A DNA stretch of 64,000 bases from Siphonodentalium dalli (Eukaryota; Mollusca; Scaphopoda; Gadilida; Siphonodentaliidae), in contig CP136069.1 in the NCBI GenBank assembly GCA_032622095.1, positions 2,697,462 to 2,761,461 on the forward strand, read 5' to 3'. Below the pieces are notes generated by a model. The model was not told the origin of the DNA. It saw only the letters and a program-made list of their open reading frames with translations, and made no database searches. Shown here piece after piece: positions 21,936 to 30,859 of the stretch (position 1 is the first letter of the stretch; the number at the start of each line of letters is the position of its first letter). A program made the position numbers and the translations under genes.

Positions 21936-21959
21936 TCATCAAAATTACGACTGCAAAAG

Positions 21960-22215
21960 TATGTTGGGTAGTGAATGTTGCGCGAGCGATATATCGCCCA
22001 CGCCAAATTGAAATTGCGCGGGCGACGCGCGAGCGATAAAATCGCTCGCGCCATATTGCCAGGCCTGTTATTGTCAGATGTTATAAAATAAAGCGATATT
22101 TGAAAATTGTCAATTTTTGGTAGTCTCCCCACCCTGAAGTCTCCCTAAATTTCCTGAAGTCTCCCTAAATTTCCTGGAGGGAGACTTCAAGTCTCCCTGT
22201 TCTGGACCCCTAGGC
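21960..22215. repeat. CG-rich palindromic stretch and CTCCCTAAATTTCCTG repeats
   Basis: GCGCGAGCGATATATCGCC and GCGCGAGCGATAAAATCGCT form imperfect palindromes (21975-22055). 22125-22200 repeats GAAGTCTCCCTAAATTTCCT and its inverse GGAGGGAGACTTC. Confidence 0.5.
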
Positions 22216-22224
22216 TGAGGCCTG

Positions 22225-22345
22225 ATCACCAGATTCATCCTCTGGGGACCTCATTGTGCTCAGGGACATCTTCTGGCAAGTATCTATGGTCTCAAATTAA
22301 CATTGATTTCAGTTAGAATTTTCCTCTAAACACTTCCCTGAATAT
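22225..22345 (-). mobile_element. Fold-back element E remnant
   Basis: TCATCCTCTGGGGACCTCAT, GGGACATCTTCTGGCAAGTA and CAAATTAACATTGATTTCAG match the E arm and spacer; the rest is lost. Confidence 0.65.
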
Positions 22346-22363
22346 GCCCTTTTATTGTCCCCC

Positions 22364-23075
22364 GAAATTTTCGGAGGACTATTGTAATCAGCCGCGTCCG
22401 TCCGTCCATCTGGAGTTATAACTCCAGTAATGATTATCCGATTTGATTGAAACTTGCTATGTACATGTAGGTGTCTCAACCAAGAACACAGGTGCTCTGC
22501 AATTCTGGGTTTGATCCGATGTTCTTTTATGGAGTTATTTCCCTTTTTTCAACTTTTTTTACTTAGAAAATTTCTCACTTGTTCAGTTTCCGGATGATAT
22601 CTCAAGTTTGGATCCTTTAATTGCAAATACCATTTTTATGTGGATCAGTCATATCAAGATACAGGTTGAGTTCGAATTTGACTTTTTCGACTTAAGTTTG
22701 GACTGTTCAATTGAAAATTCCTTTTTTTTCGTGATTCAATGATATCAAAATACAGGTCAAGTTCGAATTTGAGTTTGAGCCGATGATTTTTCTCAGAGTT
22801 ATGGGCCTTTCGACTTTTTTTATTATAATTTTCTGTATGAGGGTACCTTCATGGTGTAATCAACTCCTCCAACAGTTTTGATCGTAGATATTTGAAACTT
22901 CAGAGTATTGTTACCCACATATTGGAGATGTGCAACATGTACATGTATATAGATGATGGAAAATTATTTCTTTACGGAATTATTAACCCTTTCGACTTAG
23001 AACATTTCAACATTTAAAAAAAAATTTCTTTAACAAAGCGGCGTCGACTTGCCACGTTTTCGGGGGACACTGTGG
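22364..23075 (-). mobile_element. P-family non-autonomous element, copy 1
   Basis: Left end GTCCCCCGAAATTTTCGG, right end CACGTTTTCGGGGGACAC: TIRs of about 12 bp. Colinear in inverse with 48822-49607. It contains GGAGTTATAACTCCAGTAAT, CCGTCCGTCCATCTGG, and repeated phrases GGATCCAAACTTGAG / AAATACCATTTTTATG. Non-coding. Confidence 0.75.
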
Positions 23076-23213
23076 TTGGCTGACCTTTTATTTATCTGTC
23101 GTCTGCTTTTATCACCTTTACATCCCTCCAAATCAGAAATAGACCATTCCAATGTATAATTTTATAACTGAATGGGAGAATTCATTTAGTATAAAAGGGA
23201 TTAAACTACTCAC

Positions 23214-23448
23214 TTGCTGCCCCCTGATGGTTTGGGTGCTAATTTCCCGCTGGCCTCCATCTCAATCTGGGACGGCTGTTTCCCGGACAGGAGATCTTTA
23301 TGTCTCTGTGTTTCTCGGTAAAAGGTGTCGAGTCCACTCTCCGTGGTGTCATGGTAACGACGACCCAAACCCAATTCTGTCGTATTTATCCTTGGAATGT
23401 AACCCTGGTAACCGGGTATCGGTGGTTCCAATGACGTCCTCTTGTCTT
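23214..23448 (-). CDS. SPMIP5: SPMIP5/C10orf82-like microtubule inner protein, downstream exon
   Basis: Third identified exon of the minus-strand host gene. It opens after the acceptor TTTATTCAG (23449-) and closes at GGCAGCAA before the donor GTGAGTAG. Its first two bases complete the Glu codon begun by exon 27656-27883, so the phase is exact. Encoded residues include SLEPPIPGYQGYIPRINTTE, LGLGRRYHDTTESGLDTFYR and QRHKDLLSGKQPSQIEMEAS. The PPIPGYxGYIPR...TE(L/F)GxGxRY pattern is what I recall of SPMIP5 (C10orf82), a protein inside sperm axonemal doublet microtubules; CIMIP2/FAM166 is the related alternative. The exon ends in phase 2; the next exon was not found. Confidence 0.75.
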
Positions 23449-23475
23449 CTGAATAAATTGAGAGGCAAAAATGAT

Positions 23476-23640
23476 ATCAGTTTTATTCACCGAATTGGGC
23501 TCTCAATGGGGAATTAATATCAGTTTTATTCACTGAATTGGGCTCTCAATGGAGAATTAATATCAGTTTTATTCACTGAATTGGGCTCTCAATGGAGAAT
23601 TAATATCAGTTTTGTTTTGGGCTCACAATGGGGAATTAAT
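23476..23640. repeat. 43-bp minisatellite beside the exon acceptor
   Basis: About four units of TATCAGTTTTATTCACTGAA + TTGGGCTCTCAATGGAGAAT + TAA; the last is shortened. It starts within 30 bp of the splice acceptor at 23449. Confidence 0.9.
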
Positions 23641-23654
23641 GTATCAACATAAGT

Positions 23655-23895
23655 TTAACCCTTTCATAACTGGAGCTTCCTGAAATTTGCGAAAACCCTG
23701 TGCCAATGTTGAATGCATTCTCGCATATATGCGAGTCTACCATAGGGAGTCTGGCATATATAAGTGAATATATTGGCCTAAATTATTTATCATGATCTTG
23801 AATCTCTTATAATATGCGAGGCTCCCTATGGGAGGGTTTCATATATAAGAGAATGCACTGGCACAGGATCTATAATGCTGCACCAGCACAGCTCC
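23655..23895 (+). mobile_element. PB-D: TTAA element with H66 variants, right end lost
   Basis: TTAA at 23655 then CCCTTTCATAACTGGAGC, GCGAAAACCCTGTGCC, and two H66-like hairpins (about 23707-23775 and 23805-23868) with centres GAGTCTACCATAGGGAGTCT and GCGAGGCTCCCTATGGGAGG. Ends near GCTGCACCAG without a right TIR. Confidence 0.7.
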
Positions 23896-23999
23896 GATCA
23901 CAATTGGCAAGGGAGGGCTTGTAAATAAATAAACACTTCTAAACAATATAATATTGTATTGAGGCTTTTGTAAAGCTAAAGTGGGTGAAAGACGAGTTA

Positions 24000-24300
24000 C
24001 ACAAGGTTAAAATACCATTGTCATAAACCAAATAACATCCAAATACATAGAAAAATATGAAGGTTCAAATACCATTGTCAACCCAAAATACATTAAAAAT
24101 TTAATATCAAGGTTCAAATACCATCGTCAACTCAAAATACATTCAAAATTTAATATCAAGGTTCAAATACCATCGTCAACTCAAAATACATTCAAAATTT
24201 AATATCAAGGTTCAAATACCATCGTCAACTCAAAAAACATTCAAAATTTAATATCAAGGTTCAAATACCATTGTCAACTCAAAATACATTCAAAATTCAA
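24000..24300 (+). repeat. 49-bp minisatellite
   Basis: Five or so units of AAGGTTCAAATACCATCGTC + AACTCAAAATACATTCAAAA + TTTAATATC; the outer units are more divergent. Confidence 0.9.
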
Positions 24301-24460
24301 ATTATTAAAATCCGCAGTGCAGAAAAGGGGAAGTAATAATCTGTCAGAAGAAACAAATGAATAGACAAATACACATCAATCCAAAACCCTTTACCCAACA
24401 AACCGGCCAAAACCGGCCAAATAAAGCTTCAACAGCCTAAATTATCTTGGCTCTGTCTCA
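24301..24460 (+). mobile_element. PB-A, left part of an interrupted copy, with duplicated flank
   Basis: 24301-24385 (TTAAAATCCGCAGTGCAGAA; GGGGAAGTAATAATCTGTCA) is repeated at 27163-27247. CCCTTTACCCAACAAACCGG starts the element at 24386; it breaks off after GTCTCAATA at about 24459 and resumes at 26613. Confidence 0.85.
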
Positions 24461-24839
24461 ATACAAGACAGTCAATGACTGTGGGGTCGCTCACCAGACT
24501 GCAAAGACTGATAAGACTGGAACTCTGGAGACCAAAACAGTCAGCACTTTTCATAATCACTTTAAAAGAAGTAGATTTAAACAGGATATGTGGCTAGAGA
24601 GACTGTAAGTATGTAGATTGGTGAAAATCCACCTTGAAATTGCCAACTGTACACTACTGATCACCCCCCATTTAAAAACAAATCTGAATTGCAGTCAAGG
24701 AAGAACATTCCATTCTATATAAGCCAAATAGTTCTTGCAAAACAGATTTTAAGAATTACTATGCAGTGAAATAGTTAAGTCTCTGGCTCTGCCCTTATTT
24801 GACTTTGTGATCCCATTTTCACAAATCTGATAAGGATAA

Positions 24840-25075
24840 GATTTAAGTTCCCCAGTTGAAGTTGGTGATATTCACCCATTGGGCACCTCATTTATGAATT
24901 TTATCTTCTGCAAGTTAGGGGATATAGAAACTTCCTAGAAGGGAAATTTAACTAACAACAATGTAAATTTGATACTGTAGATACTTCCCAGAAGATGAGG
25001 CCTAAGCAGAATGAGGTCTCCAGAAGGTGAATTTGGTGATGCTAGCCTGCTGTGTGGGATAGCATCACTAAAAGC
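24840..25075. mobile_element. Fold-back element E, partial
   Basis: Spacer phrases CCCCAGTTGAAGTTGGTGAT and GGGGATATAGAAACTTCC, then AAGCAGAATGAGGTCTCCAG and GCTAGCCTGCTGTGTGGGAT; the last arm is cut at AGCATCACTAAAAGC. Confidence 0.75.
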
Positions 25076-25127
25076 ATGTCTATTCCTACATTGTGCATGC
25101 CTGGCCTCAAGCAACACAATGTATTAT

Positions 25128-25565
25128 ACAATCAAGCCTTGAAATAGTGTGAAAGTGTGTCTGTCATTTGCAGAATGAGGTCCCCAGAGGGTGAATGTAG
25201 TGATGCTATCCCGCACAGCGGGCTAGCATCACTAAATTCACCCTCTGGGGACCTCATTCTGCTAGGGCCCCCAACTGCTATGGCAGACCTAGGATAAGAT
25301 TGAAGTTCCCCAGTTGAAGTTGGTGATGTTCACCCATTGGGCACCTCAATTAGGAATTTATCTTCTGCAAATTAGGGGATATAGAAACTTCCTAGAAGGG
25401 AAATGTAACTAACAACAATGTTAATTTGATACTATAGATACTTCCCAGAAGATGAGGCCTAAGCAGAATGAGGTCTCCAGAGGGTGAATTTGGTGATGCT
25501 AGGCCGCTGTGTGGGATAGCATCACTAAATTCACCCTCTGGGGACCTCATTCTGCAAATGACATT
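25128..25565. mobile_element. Fold-back element E, nearly complete
   Basis: Starts CAAGCCTTGAAATAGTGTG. Palindromes at about 25160-25262 and 25465-25563; spacer with CCCCAGTTGAAGTTGGTGAT. The last outer tip after AATGACA is missing. Confidence 0.8.
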
Positions 25566-26060
25566 AGTCCTGATATGAACAATACATGAGAGATTGGGAA
25601 TTAATGACATCTAGCAAATCTGCAGGAATGTTTATAAACATATCAAGATTGACATGATTGTGTCGGCATACCCAGCATATATACAGTTACAGCCAAAGTA
25701 AATGCTTCTTATTAATGATTCTGTCAAGAATTTGAGTAAATTTTATTTTTGAGACCAGGCCAGGGTGGCAGAAGCAGTGCACTTGAATGAAGGGCCAGGG
25801 GCCACAACCTACAGAAATGTAATGGCATTAGTTTTTCAATTATCAAAAAATGTTAAACAATATATATATATATTAAATTGACCATGGAGTTAAATACACT
25901 TTTTTTTTTTTTTTTTTTAATATTCTAATAAAAAAAAACAATTCCACAGTTTTTTTAAATATTCTTTTATTTTTTAATATATCATTTCTTTTCTATTCTT
26001 TTCTTTTTTGGTTAAAGAGTTTAATCTGAATTTTTTTTTTCTGAGTTATGTCCCTGGCCC
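25566..26060. other. No gene; AT-rich low-complexity
   Basis: 25860-26040 consists of TATATATA, poly-T and poly-A runs. Nothing else recognised. Confidence 0.5.
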
Positions 26061-26504
26061 CACCCACATTTGACCCAGTGACCTCATTTGAACAAATCTG
26101 AACCCCAGTCAACCAATGATCCTTCATACCAAATATGAACCCATTTGGCCTGATGGTATTCGAGAAGAAGATGTTTAAAAGAATTACTATGGAGGGAAAG
26201 AGTTATGGCCCTGGTTTCTCAAATAATCAACCTGGTGACCTCATTTGAACAAATCTGGATGTGAGTCACCTAGGGAACATCCACACCAAATATGAACCCA
26301 TTAGGCCTTATGGTTCTGGAAAAGAAGTCGTTATAAGAATTACTATGAAGGAATAGAGTTGTGGCCCTGCTTTCGCAACTATTTGACCCAGTGACCTCAT
26401 TTGAACAAATCTGAATGAGAGTCACCTAGGGAACATCCACACCAAATATGAACCAATTCGGTCCAATGGAACTTTAGAAGAAGACGTTCAAAGAATTGTT
26501 GACG

Positions 26505-26568
26505 GACGGATGGACGGATGGACGGATGGACGGAAGGACGGATGGACGGACGGATGGACGGACGAGGA
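26505..26568 (+). repeat. GGACGGAT microsatellite
   Basis: Repeats of GGACGGATGGACGGAT with GGACGGAA variants, in the tail of the inserted element. Confidence 0.9.
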
Positions 26569-26612
26569 GTGATGACTATAGCTCCACCGGAGACTTCGTC
26601 TCAGGTGAGCTA

Positions 26613-26909
26613 AAAACCATACAAATATGGGTATCATTGGAACCGGCTCATTGACCACATTGTGATAGTTACAGTTATGCCCTGTGCCAATGCATTCTCT
26701 TATATATGCGAGTCGACCATAGGTCGCCTCGCATATATAAGAGAATGCATTGGCCTAAAAAAAAAAATTCTTACATTCTTTAACAATTTTATAATTTTAT
26801 AATGTGTTAAGCCAATGCATTCTCTTATATATGCGAGGCGACCTATGGTCGACTCGCATATATAAGAGAATGCATTGGCACAGGGCCCTTCTGTTGGGTA
26901 AAGGGTTAA
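26613..26909 (+). mobile_element. PB-A, right part of the interrupted copy
   Basis: Resumes with AACCATACAAATATGGGTAT, has H66 hairpins at about 26690-26756 and 26813-26879, and ends CTGTTGGGTAAAGGG with TTAA at 26906-26909. That TTAA is shared with the next SH80. Confidence 0.85.
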
Positions 26910-26971
26910 CCCACAGGGAGCCTCACACAGATGGAAGCATGCCCAGAGAATGGGGCTCTCTAAAGGTTAAA
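26906..26971 (+). repeat. SH80, internally deleted
   Basis: TTAACCCACAGGGAGCCTCA, GATGGAAGCATGC then directly GGGGCTCTCTAAAGGTTAAA; the loop motif is missing. Confidence 0.75.
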
Positions 26972-27015
26972 CCAGAATCATGGGCTGGATAGGAGGTGTG
27001 TCACGTTACTTGTTC
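26968..27015 (-). pseudogene. Decayed duplicate of the exon 27656-27883 3' end
   Basis: On the minus strand AAGATGAACAAGTAACGTGA then CACACCTCCTATCCAGCCCA is about 85% like AAGATGAACATGTATCGTGA then CACACATCCTATACAGCCCA of the real exon. The stretch holding the real donor (CTCCTAGGTAAG) is altered to ATTCTGG, so this copy cannot splice. Confidence 0.75.
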
Positions 27016-27049
27016 ATCTTATGGTAGATATTTACAGAAAGTTTACTGT

Positions 27050-27136
27050 TTAACCCAAAGTGAGCCTCACACAGATAGAAGCATGCACTACAGAGTGTCG
27101 TCTGCTCCAGTCTATGTGGGACTCTCTATGGGTTAA
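27050..27136 (+). repeat. SH80 hairpin, TTAA on both ends
   Basis: TTTAACCCAAAGTGAGCCTC ... AGTGTCGTCTGCTCCAGTCT ... GGGACTCTCTATGGGTTAA. The right TTAA (27133-27136) also starts the next PB-A. Confidence 0.85.
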
Positions 27137-27644
27137 CCCTTTACCCAACAAACAAAATTAAAATTATTAAAATCCGTAGTGCAGAAAAGGGGAAGTAATA
27201 TTCTGTCAGAAGAAACAAATGAATAGACAAATACACATCAATCCAAAACCCTTTACCCAACAAACCGGCCAAATAAAGCTTCAACAGCCTAAAATATCTT
27301 CGGTCTGTCTCAATAGAACCATACAAATATGGATATCATTGGAACCGGCTCCTTGACCACACTGTGATAGTTACAGTTATACCCTGTGCCAATGCATTCT
27401 CTTATATATGCGAGTCGACCATAGGTCGCCTCGCATATATAAGAGAATGCATTGGCCTAAAAAAAAATCTTTTTTTAACACTTTTTACCATTTTTTCTTA
27501 CATTCTTTAACAATTTTATAATTTTTAATGTGTTAAGCCAATGCATTCTCTTATATATGCGAGGCGACCTATGGTCGACTCGCATATATAAGAGAATGCA
27601 TTGGCACAGGGTAAAAAAAAACGTTCTGTTGGGTAAAGGGTTAA
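27133..27644 (+). mobile_element. PB-A copy with a duplicated left end
   Basis: TTAA at 27133 and 27641. A short left end (CCCTTTACCCAACAAAC) is followed by the 85-bp flank also present at 24301-24385, then a second left end at 27248 and the normal interior: CCGGCCAAATAAAGC, H66 at about 27390-27456 and 27538-27604, and CTGTTGGGTAAAGGG. Confidence 0.85.
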
Positions 27645-27655
27645 ACCAGACTTAC

Positions 27656-27883
27656 CTAGGAGCATGGGCTGTATAGGATGTGTGTCACGATACATGTTCA
27701 TCTTGTCTCGGACAAAGGGGTCGGTGTACACTGCTTTCAGCCTCGGGTAGCTGCCGGACTGTCGTCGGAGGTCGCATATTTTAGTGTCATGCATCGACGT
27801 GTTGTTGTTGAATTCATCAATACATACGTCACAATCTTCTTTGTATGTGTTACCAAATTTAAACGACATTCGAGGTACATACC
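27656..27883 (-). CDS. SPMIP5: SPMIP5/C10orf82-like microtubule inner protein, middle exon
   Basis: Bounded by the acceptor TTATTTTGTAG (27884-) and the donor GTAAGTCT (27655-). Its first two bases (GG) complete the Gly codon left open by exon 45623-45746, giving MVPGYTG joined to YVPRMSFKFGNTYKEDCDVC; the last base opens the Glu codon finished by exon 23214-23448. Other residues: RQSGSYPRLKAVYTDPFVRD and MNMYRDTHPIQPMLL. The PGYTGYVPR...FGNTY motif is the signature of the FAM166/CIMIP2 and SPMIP5 group of ciliary doublet-microtubule inner proteins. Intact reading frame, 228 bp, no stop. A partial duplicate lies at 26968-27015, and the acceptor region is duplicated upstream at 27917-27946. 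Confidence 0.85.
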
Positions 27884-27946
27884 CTACAAAATAAATATTA
27901 CAAAATAAAAAAAAATTCAAGGAACATACCCTACAAAATAAATATA
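27868..27946 (-). repeat. Tandem duplication of the exon acceptor region
   Basis: CATACCCTACAAAATAAATA occurs at 27878-27897 and again at 27925-27944, so a second TTTGTAG/GGTATG acceptor sits 47-49 bp upstream of the real one in gene orientation. Confidence 0.75.
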
Positions 27947-28183
27947 TAACCCTTTGAGTGCCAGGCCGATTTTTGTATCAACCCATATACCCTGTGCCAA
28001 TGCTTTCTCTTATATATGCGAGTCGACCATAGGTCGCCTCGCATATATAAGAGAATGCATTGGCCTAACAATTTTTTTTTTTACAATTTTTTACAATTTT
28101 AATATATTTTATTATATTCTTTAACAGACTTATTGTGTAGGTTTAGGGCCGATTAGATCGGCCCCTGGCACTCAAAGGGTTAA
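27947..28183 (+). mobile_element. PB-B: short TTAA element with one H66
   Basis: TIRs AACCCTTTGAGTGCCAGGCC and GGCACTCAAAGGGTTAA (TTAA at 28180-28183; left end TATAA, slightly decayed). One H66 at about 27998-28067. The inner phrase GGGCCGATTAGATCGGCCC is palindromic. Confidence 0.8.
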
Positions 28184-28299
28184 GAAATAAATAAATTGCG
28201 AATCAGTGTGAATAGTAAAATTTGACCACAAAGAATTTGATTGTCCTGATGCGCAGTGTATTTATTTATTTTGTAAAATCAACTGTATGTCTTCATCGA

Positions 28300-28690
28300 A
28301 ATTGTAGTGATAGACATGTACATGTAGATGTTGATCTAAAAAACCCACTACATAATAGCCCAGTTTAAAGACATAATATGTAATTGTTCGGGTGCGTGAA
28401 ACTGATAAGTTAGTATTCAGGTGCTACATGTATGCCGACTTCAGGAATGTAATATTGCCGAAAATCTCAAGCAAATCAACCATACCACTCCATAGGTAAC
28501 ATACCACTCCATAGGTTTTATTTCTTTTGTAAAATCAACCCGCTACATAATAGCCCAGTTTTAAAGACATATTATGTACTTGTTCGGGTGCGTGAAACTG
28601 ATAAGTTAGTATTCAGGCGCTATCAGAATGTAACATTCTACTAACATCGCCGTTAATTTGAAGCAAATCGACCGTACCAATCCAGAGAAA
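28300..28690 (+). repeat. ~195-bp tandem duplication
   Basis: CTACATAATAGCCCAGTTT, TTGTTCGGGTGCGTGAAACT and GATAAGTTAGTATTCAGG occur at 28350-28425 and 28545-28618. Confidence 0.85.
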
Positions 28691-28884
28691 ACATCGTCAG
28701 AACTATATATGCTCAATTGTAAATATTTACTACTCGATTCGGGATACATCTATTGGCAATAAACTAATTTCGCCATCGAGTGTCACTGCATTTAATTCAT
28801 ATATAAGAATGACGGTGTGTGTTGTATATTTGGATATACTATTTGTAAAAAATACTCCAAAATTCTCCATTTCTATTTGATAAC

Positions 28885-29140
28885 CAAGCCTTGAAATAGT
28901 GTGTCTGTCATTTGCAGAATGAGGTCCCCAGAGGGTGAATTTAGTGATGCTACCCCGCATAGCGGGCTAGCATCACCAAATTCACCCTCTGGGGACCTCA
29001 TTCTGCTTACAACTCAGCAGAATGTGGTTCCCAGAGGGTGAATTTGGTGATGCTAGCCCGCTATGCGGGGTAGCATCACTAAATTCACCCTCTGGGGACC
29101 TCATTCTGCAAATGACAGACACACTATTTCAAGGCTTGTT
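28885..29140. mobile_element. Fold-back element E, spacer lost
   Basis: Two complete palindromes (about 28915-29008 and 29015-29120) joined by only CTTACAACTCAG; outer ends CAAGCCTTGAAATAGTGTGT and CACTATTTCAAGGCTTG. The whole 250 bp can fold on itself. Confidence 0.85.
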
Positions 29141-29279
29141 GACAACCATACCGGAGTGTTCCACATCACTTTAATATGCTTGCTATGATTTTCCATAAAA
29201 CAATCTTCTCTTCAAACAGTAACGTCAAACATGACATCACTATTGAACAGCGACTCAGGGAAAAACATGGGCACATGTA

Positions 29280-29437
29280 CAGTAACGCTCTAAATAATCG
29301 ACCCCTTAACCACATCAGAATTATGGGTACCCGAGAGCTTTCCGATGAATGGCAACAAGCCATATTTCCGACTAAATCCTGAAAAGTTACCCATAATTCT
29401 GTTGTGGTTAAGGAATCGATTACTTAGGGCATTACTG
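29280..29437. mobile_element. F-family MITE, intact, TA target duplication
   Basis: TIRs CAGTAACGCTCTAAATAATC and its partner GATTACTTAGGGCATTACTG, flanked by TA on both sides. Nearly the whole 158 bp is an imperfect palindrome. TA duplication and CAGT ends fit Tc1/mariner-like MITEs. Non-coding. Confidence 0.85.
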
Positions 29438-29483
29438 TATATCATCCTATGAATCTCTACTATATATGGCTAACCCCCATAGA

Positions 29484-29562
29484 GAGCCCCACACAGATAG
29501 AATGATCTATTACTGACTGTCGTCTGCTCGTGTCTGTGAGGGGCACCATATGGGTGTTCTGT
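29484..29562 (-). repeat. SH80 hairpin (antisense)
   Basis: CCCCCATAGAGAGCCCCACA ... TGACTGTCGTCTGCTCGTGT ... GAGGGGCACCATATGGGTG. With the F MITE it forms the composite mirrored at 15508-15725. Confidence 0.8.
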
Positions 29563-29708
29563 ATTTCCCACTGGGAATGGGGCCCATTTCATTGTCTAAA
29601 CTATCCCTGGCAGCTAAACGGTATATATACCGGTATGTATTTATTATAATGTTAAGTCATCTTGAGATAATGAGGCCCCAACATTAATTAAATCAAGAAT
29701 GATCAGAC

Positions 29709-29955
29709 TTAACCCTTTACCCAACAGAAGGGCCCTGTGCCAATGCATTCTCTTATATATGCGAGTCGACCATAGGTCGCCTCGCATATATAAGAGAATG
29801 CATTGGCTTAACACTGTAACTATCACAATGTGGTCAAGGAGCCGGTTCCAATGATATCCATATTTGTATGGTTCTATTGAGACAGACCGAAGATATTTTA
29901 GGCTGTTGAAGCTTTATTTGGCCGGTTTTGGCCGGTTTGTTGGGTAAAGGGTTAA
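29709..29955 (+). mobile_element. PB-A, deletion derivative with one H66
   Basis: TTAA at 29709-29712 and 29952-29955; TIRs CCCTTTACCCAACAGAAGGG and TTGTTGGGTAAAGGG. The second hairpin and AT spacer are deleted; the joint is CATTGGCTTAACACTGTAAC. H66 at about 29740-29806. Confidence 0.85.
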
Positions 29956-30000
29956 AAGTAAATGTACAGTACTTATAACATTAAATGTACAGTACTTATA

Positions 30001-30859
30001 CAGGGTTTCCGCTATACCGGCAGGGGGTCCCCTTGACGGCCCCGTTCCCCTCGCCAAGTTTTCCCCTCCTGCCATACCCCAGGACATACTGCATGTCTAT
30101 AAAGGTATAAAGATGTTTAAAACTTCTGAATTTTGTTGGAACAGTACTGAGGAATTTTAAAAGGTGAATTTATTTTATATCTTGTGAGTGTACACACTCG
30201 AAACGCGTTGTTATACAGAAAATTGAAACAGGAAGTGATCGGAACTGACATCGCTAGAAGCTATGCCTTTGAGGCTGGTTAGTTACGTTGCGGTTAGTAC
30301 CCGGTTATGTTATGCAAAAGAGCAGTATTTTAATTGTACCCGTCATGTTTTATACCACAAAATATACTGTTCACTTTGTAATAGAGCGAGAGAGAATGTG
30401 GGAGTAGCCGCACCGGGCATCAAGGCATCTTACCACTGCCCACGAAGAATACTCATCGGCCAGATATGTAATCAGCCTTCTATATTTAGACTGCAGCTGC
30501 TAAAATATATTCCGATTACGTTTATATGCATCCGAAATATCTGCTGGGTCTTCCACAGTGAGTCTTTTAACATTAACGAGCACGTTTAACTCAGGATCCA
30601 AATTACTGGTGTTCTGTACTTCATAAATTAATTTATATCTAATAAATTTACTAGTTTTAAAGTTACAGGTACATGTATAAGGTTTGATAGCTTGGCACTT
30701 GGGCAGAAATGGAACAAAACAATCAGCCATTTCTACTCTCACATGATTCTATTGGCCGATATAACGAAAGTAGTTCAACCAGTGCTAAAACAGGCTACTT
30801 TTACCCGGATTTTCCCCCTTGACGGCTACCGGCCCCCATTCCCCCTAGCGGAAACCCTG
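30001..30859. mobile_element. hAT-like element, uninterrupted copy
   Basis: Ends CAGGGTTTCCGCTATACCGG and CCCCTAGCGGAAACCCTG. Flanking ACTTATA on both sides is a 7-bp direct repeat that coincides with satellite sequence. The same element, interrupted, is at 58875-61136 (flanked there by an 8-bp duplication). The minus strand holds a partly open reading, below. Confidence 0.85.
30395..30742 (-). pseudogene. Conserved but stopped reading frame in the hAT-like element
   Basis: Reads MADCFVPFLPKCQAIKPYTC, then LNVLVNVKRLTVEDPADISD and KRNRNIF, then a TAG, then QLQSKYRRLITYLADEYSSW followed by GTAAGA, which could be a donor. The copy at 58875-61136 carries the same stop plus another one. I do not recognise the domain. 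The shared stop suggests these copies descend from an already inactive parent, or that the segment is not coding. Confidence 0.4.

Larger units (their letters stand above)
24460..26612 (+). mobile_element. 2.15-kb insertion inside PB-A
   Basis: Interrupts PB-A between GTCTCAATA and AACCATACAAATATGG, which are contiguous in the copy at 27127-27644. Features: repeated ~170-bp phrases (GACCTCATTTGAACAAATCT; ACCAAATATGAACCCATT) at 26070-26480, a GGACGGAT microsatellite, and the terminal phrase GGAGACTTCGTCTCAGGTGA + GCTAAAA. The left end AAGACAGTCAATGACTGTGG + GGTCGCTCACC could pair with AGGTGAGC. Two E elements sit inside it. Confidence 0.6.

Noticed and set aside
24060-24290. tRNA-derived SINE with B-box-like GGTTCAAATACC
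   Set aside because: The motif repeats with the 49-bp minisatellite unit and no A-box or cloverleaf is present.
30263-30589. Plus-strand ORF shared with 60599-60880
   Set aside because: Conservation is explained by the hAT-like repeat; the opposite strand has the more protein-like reading.
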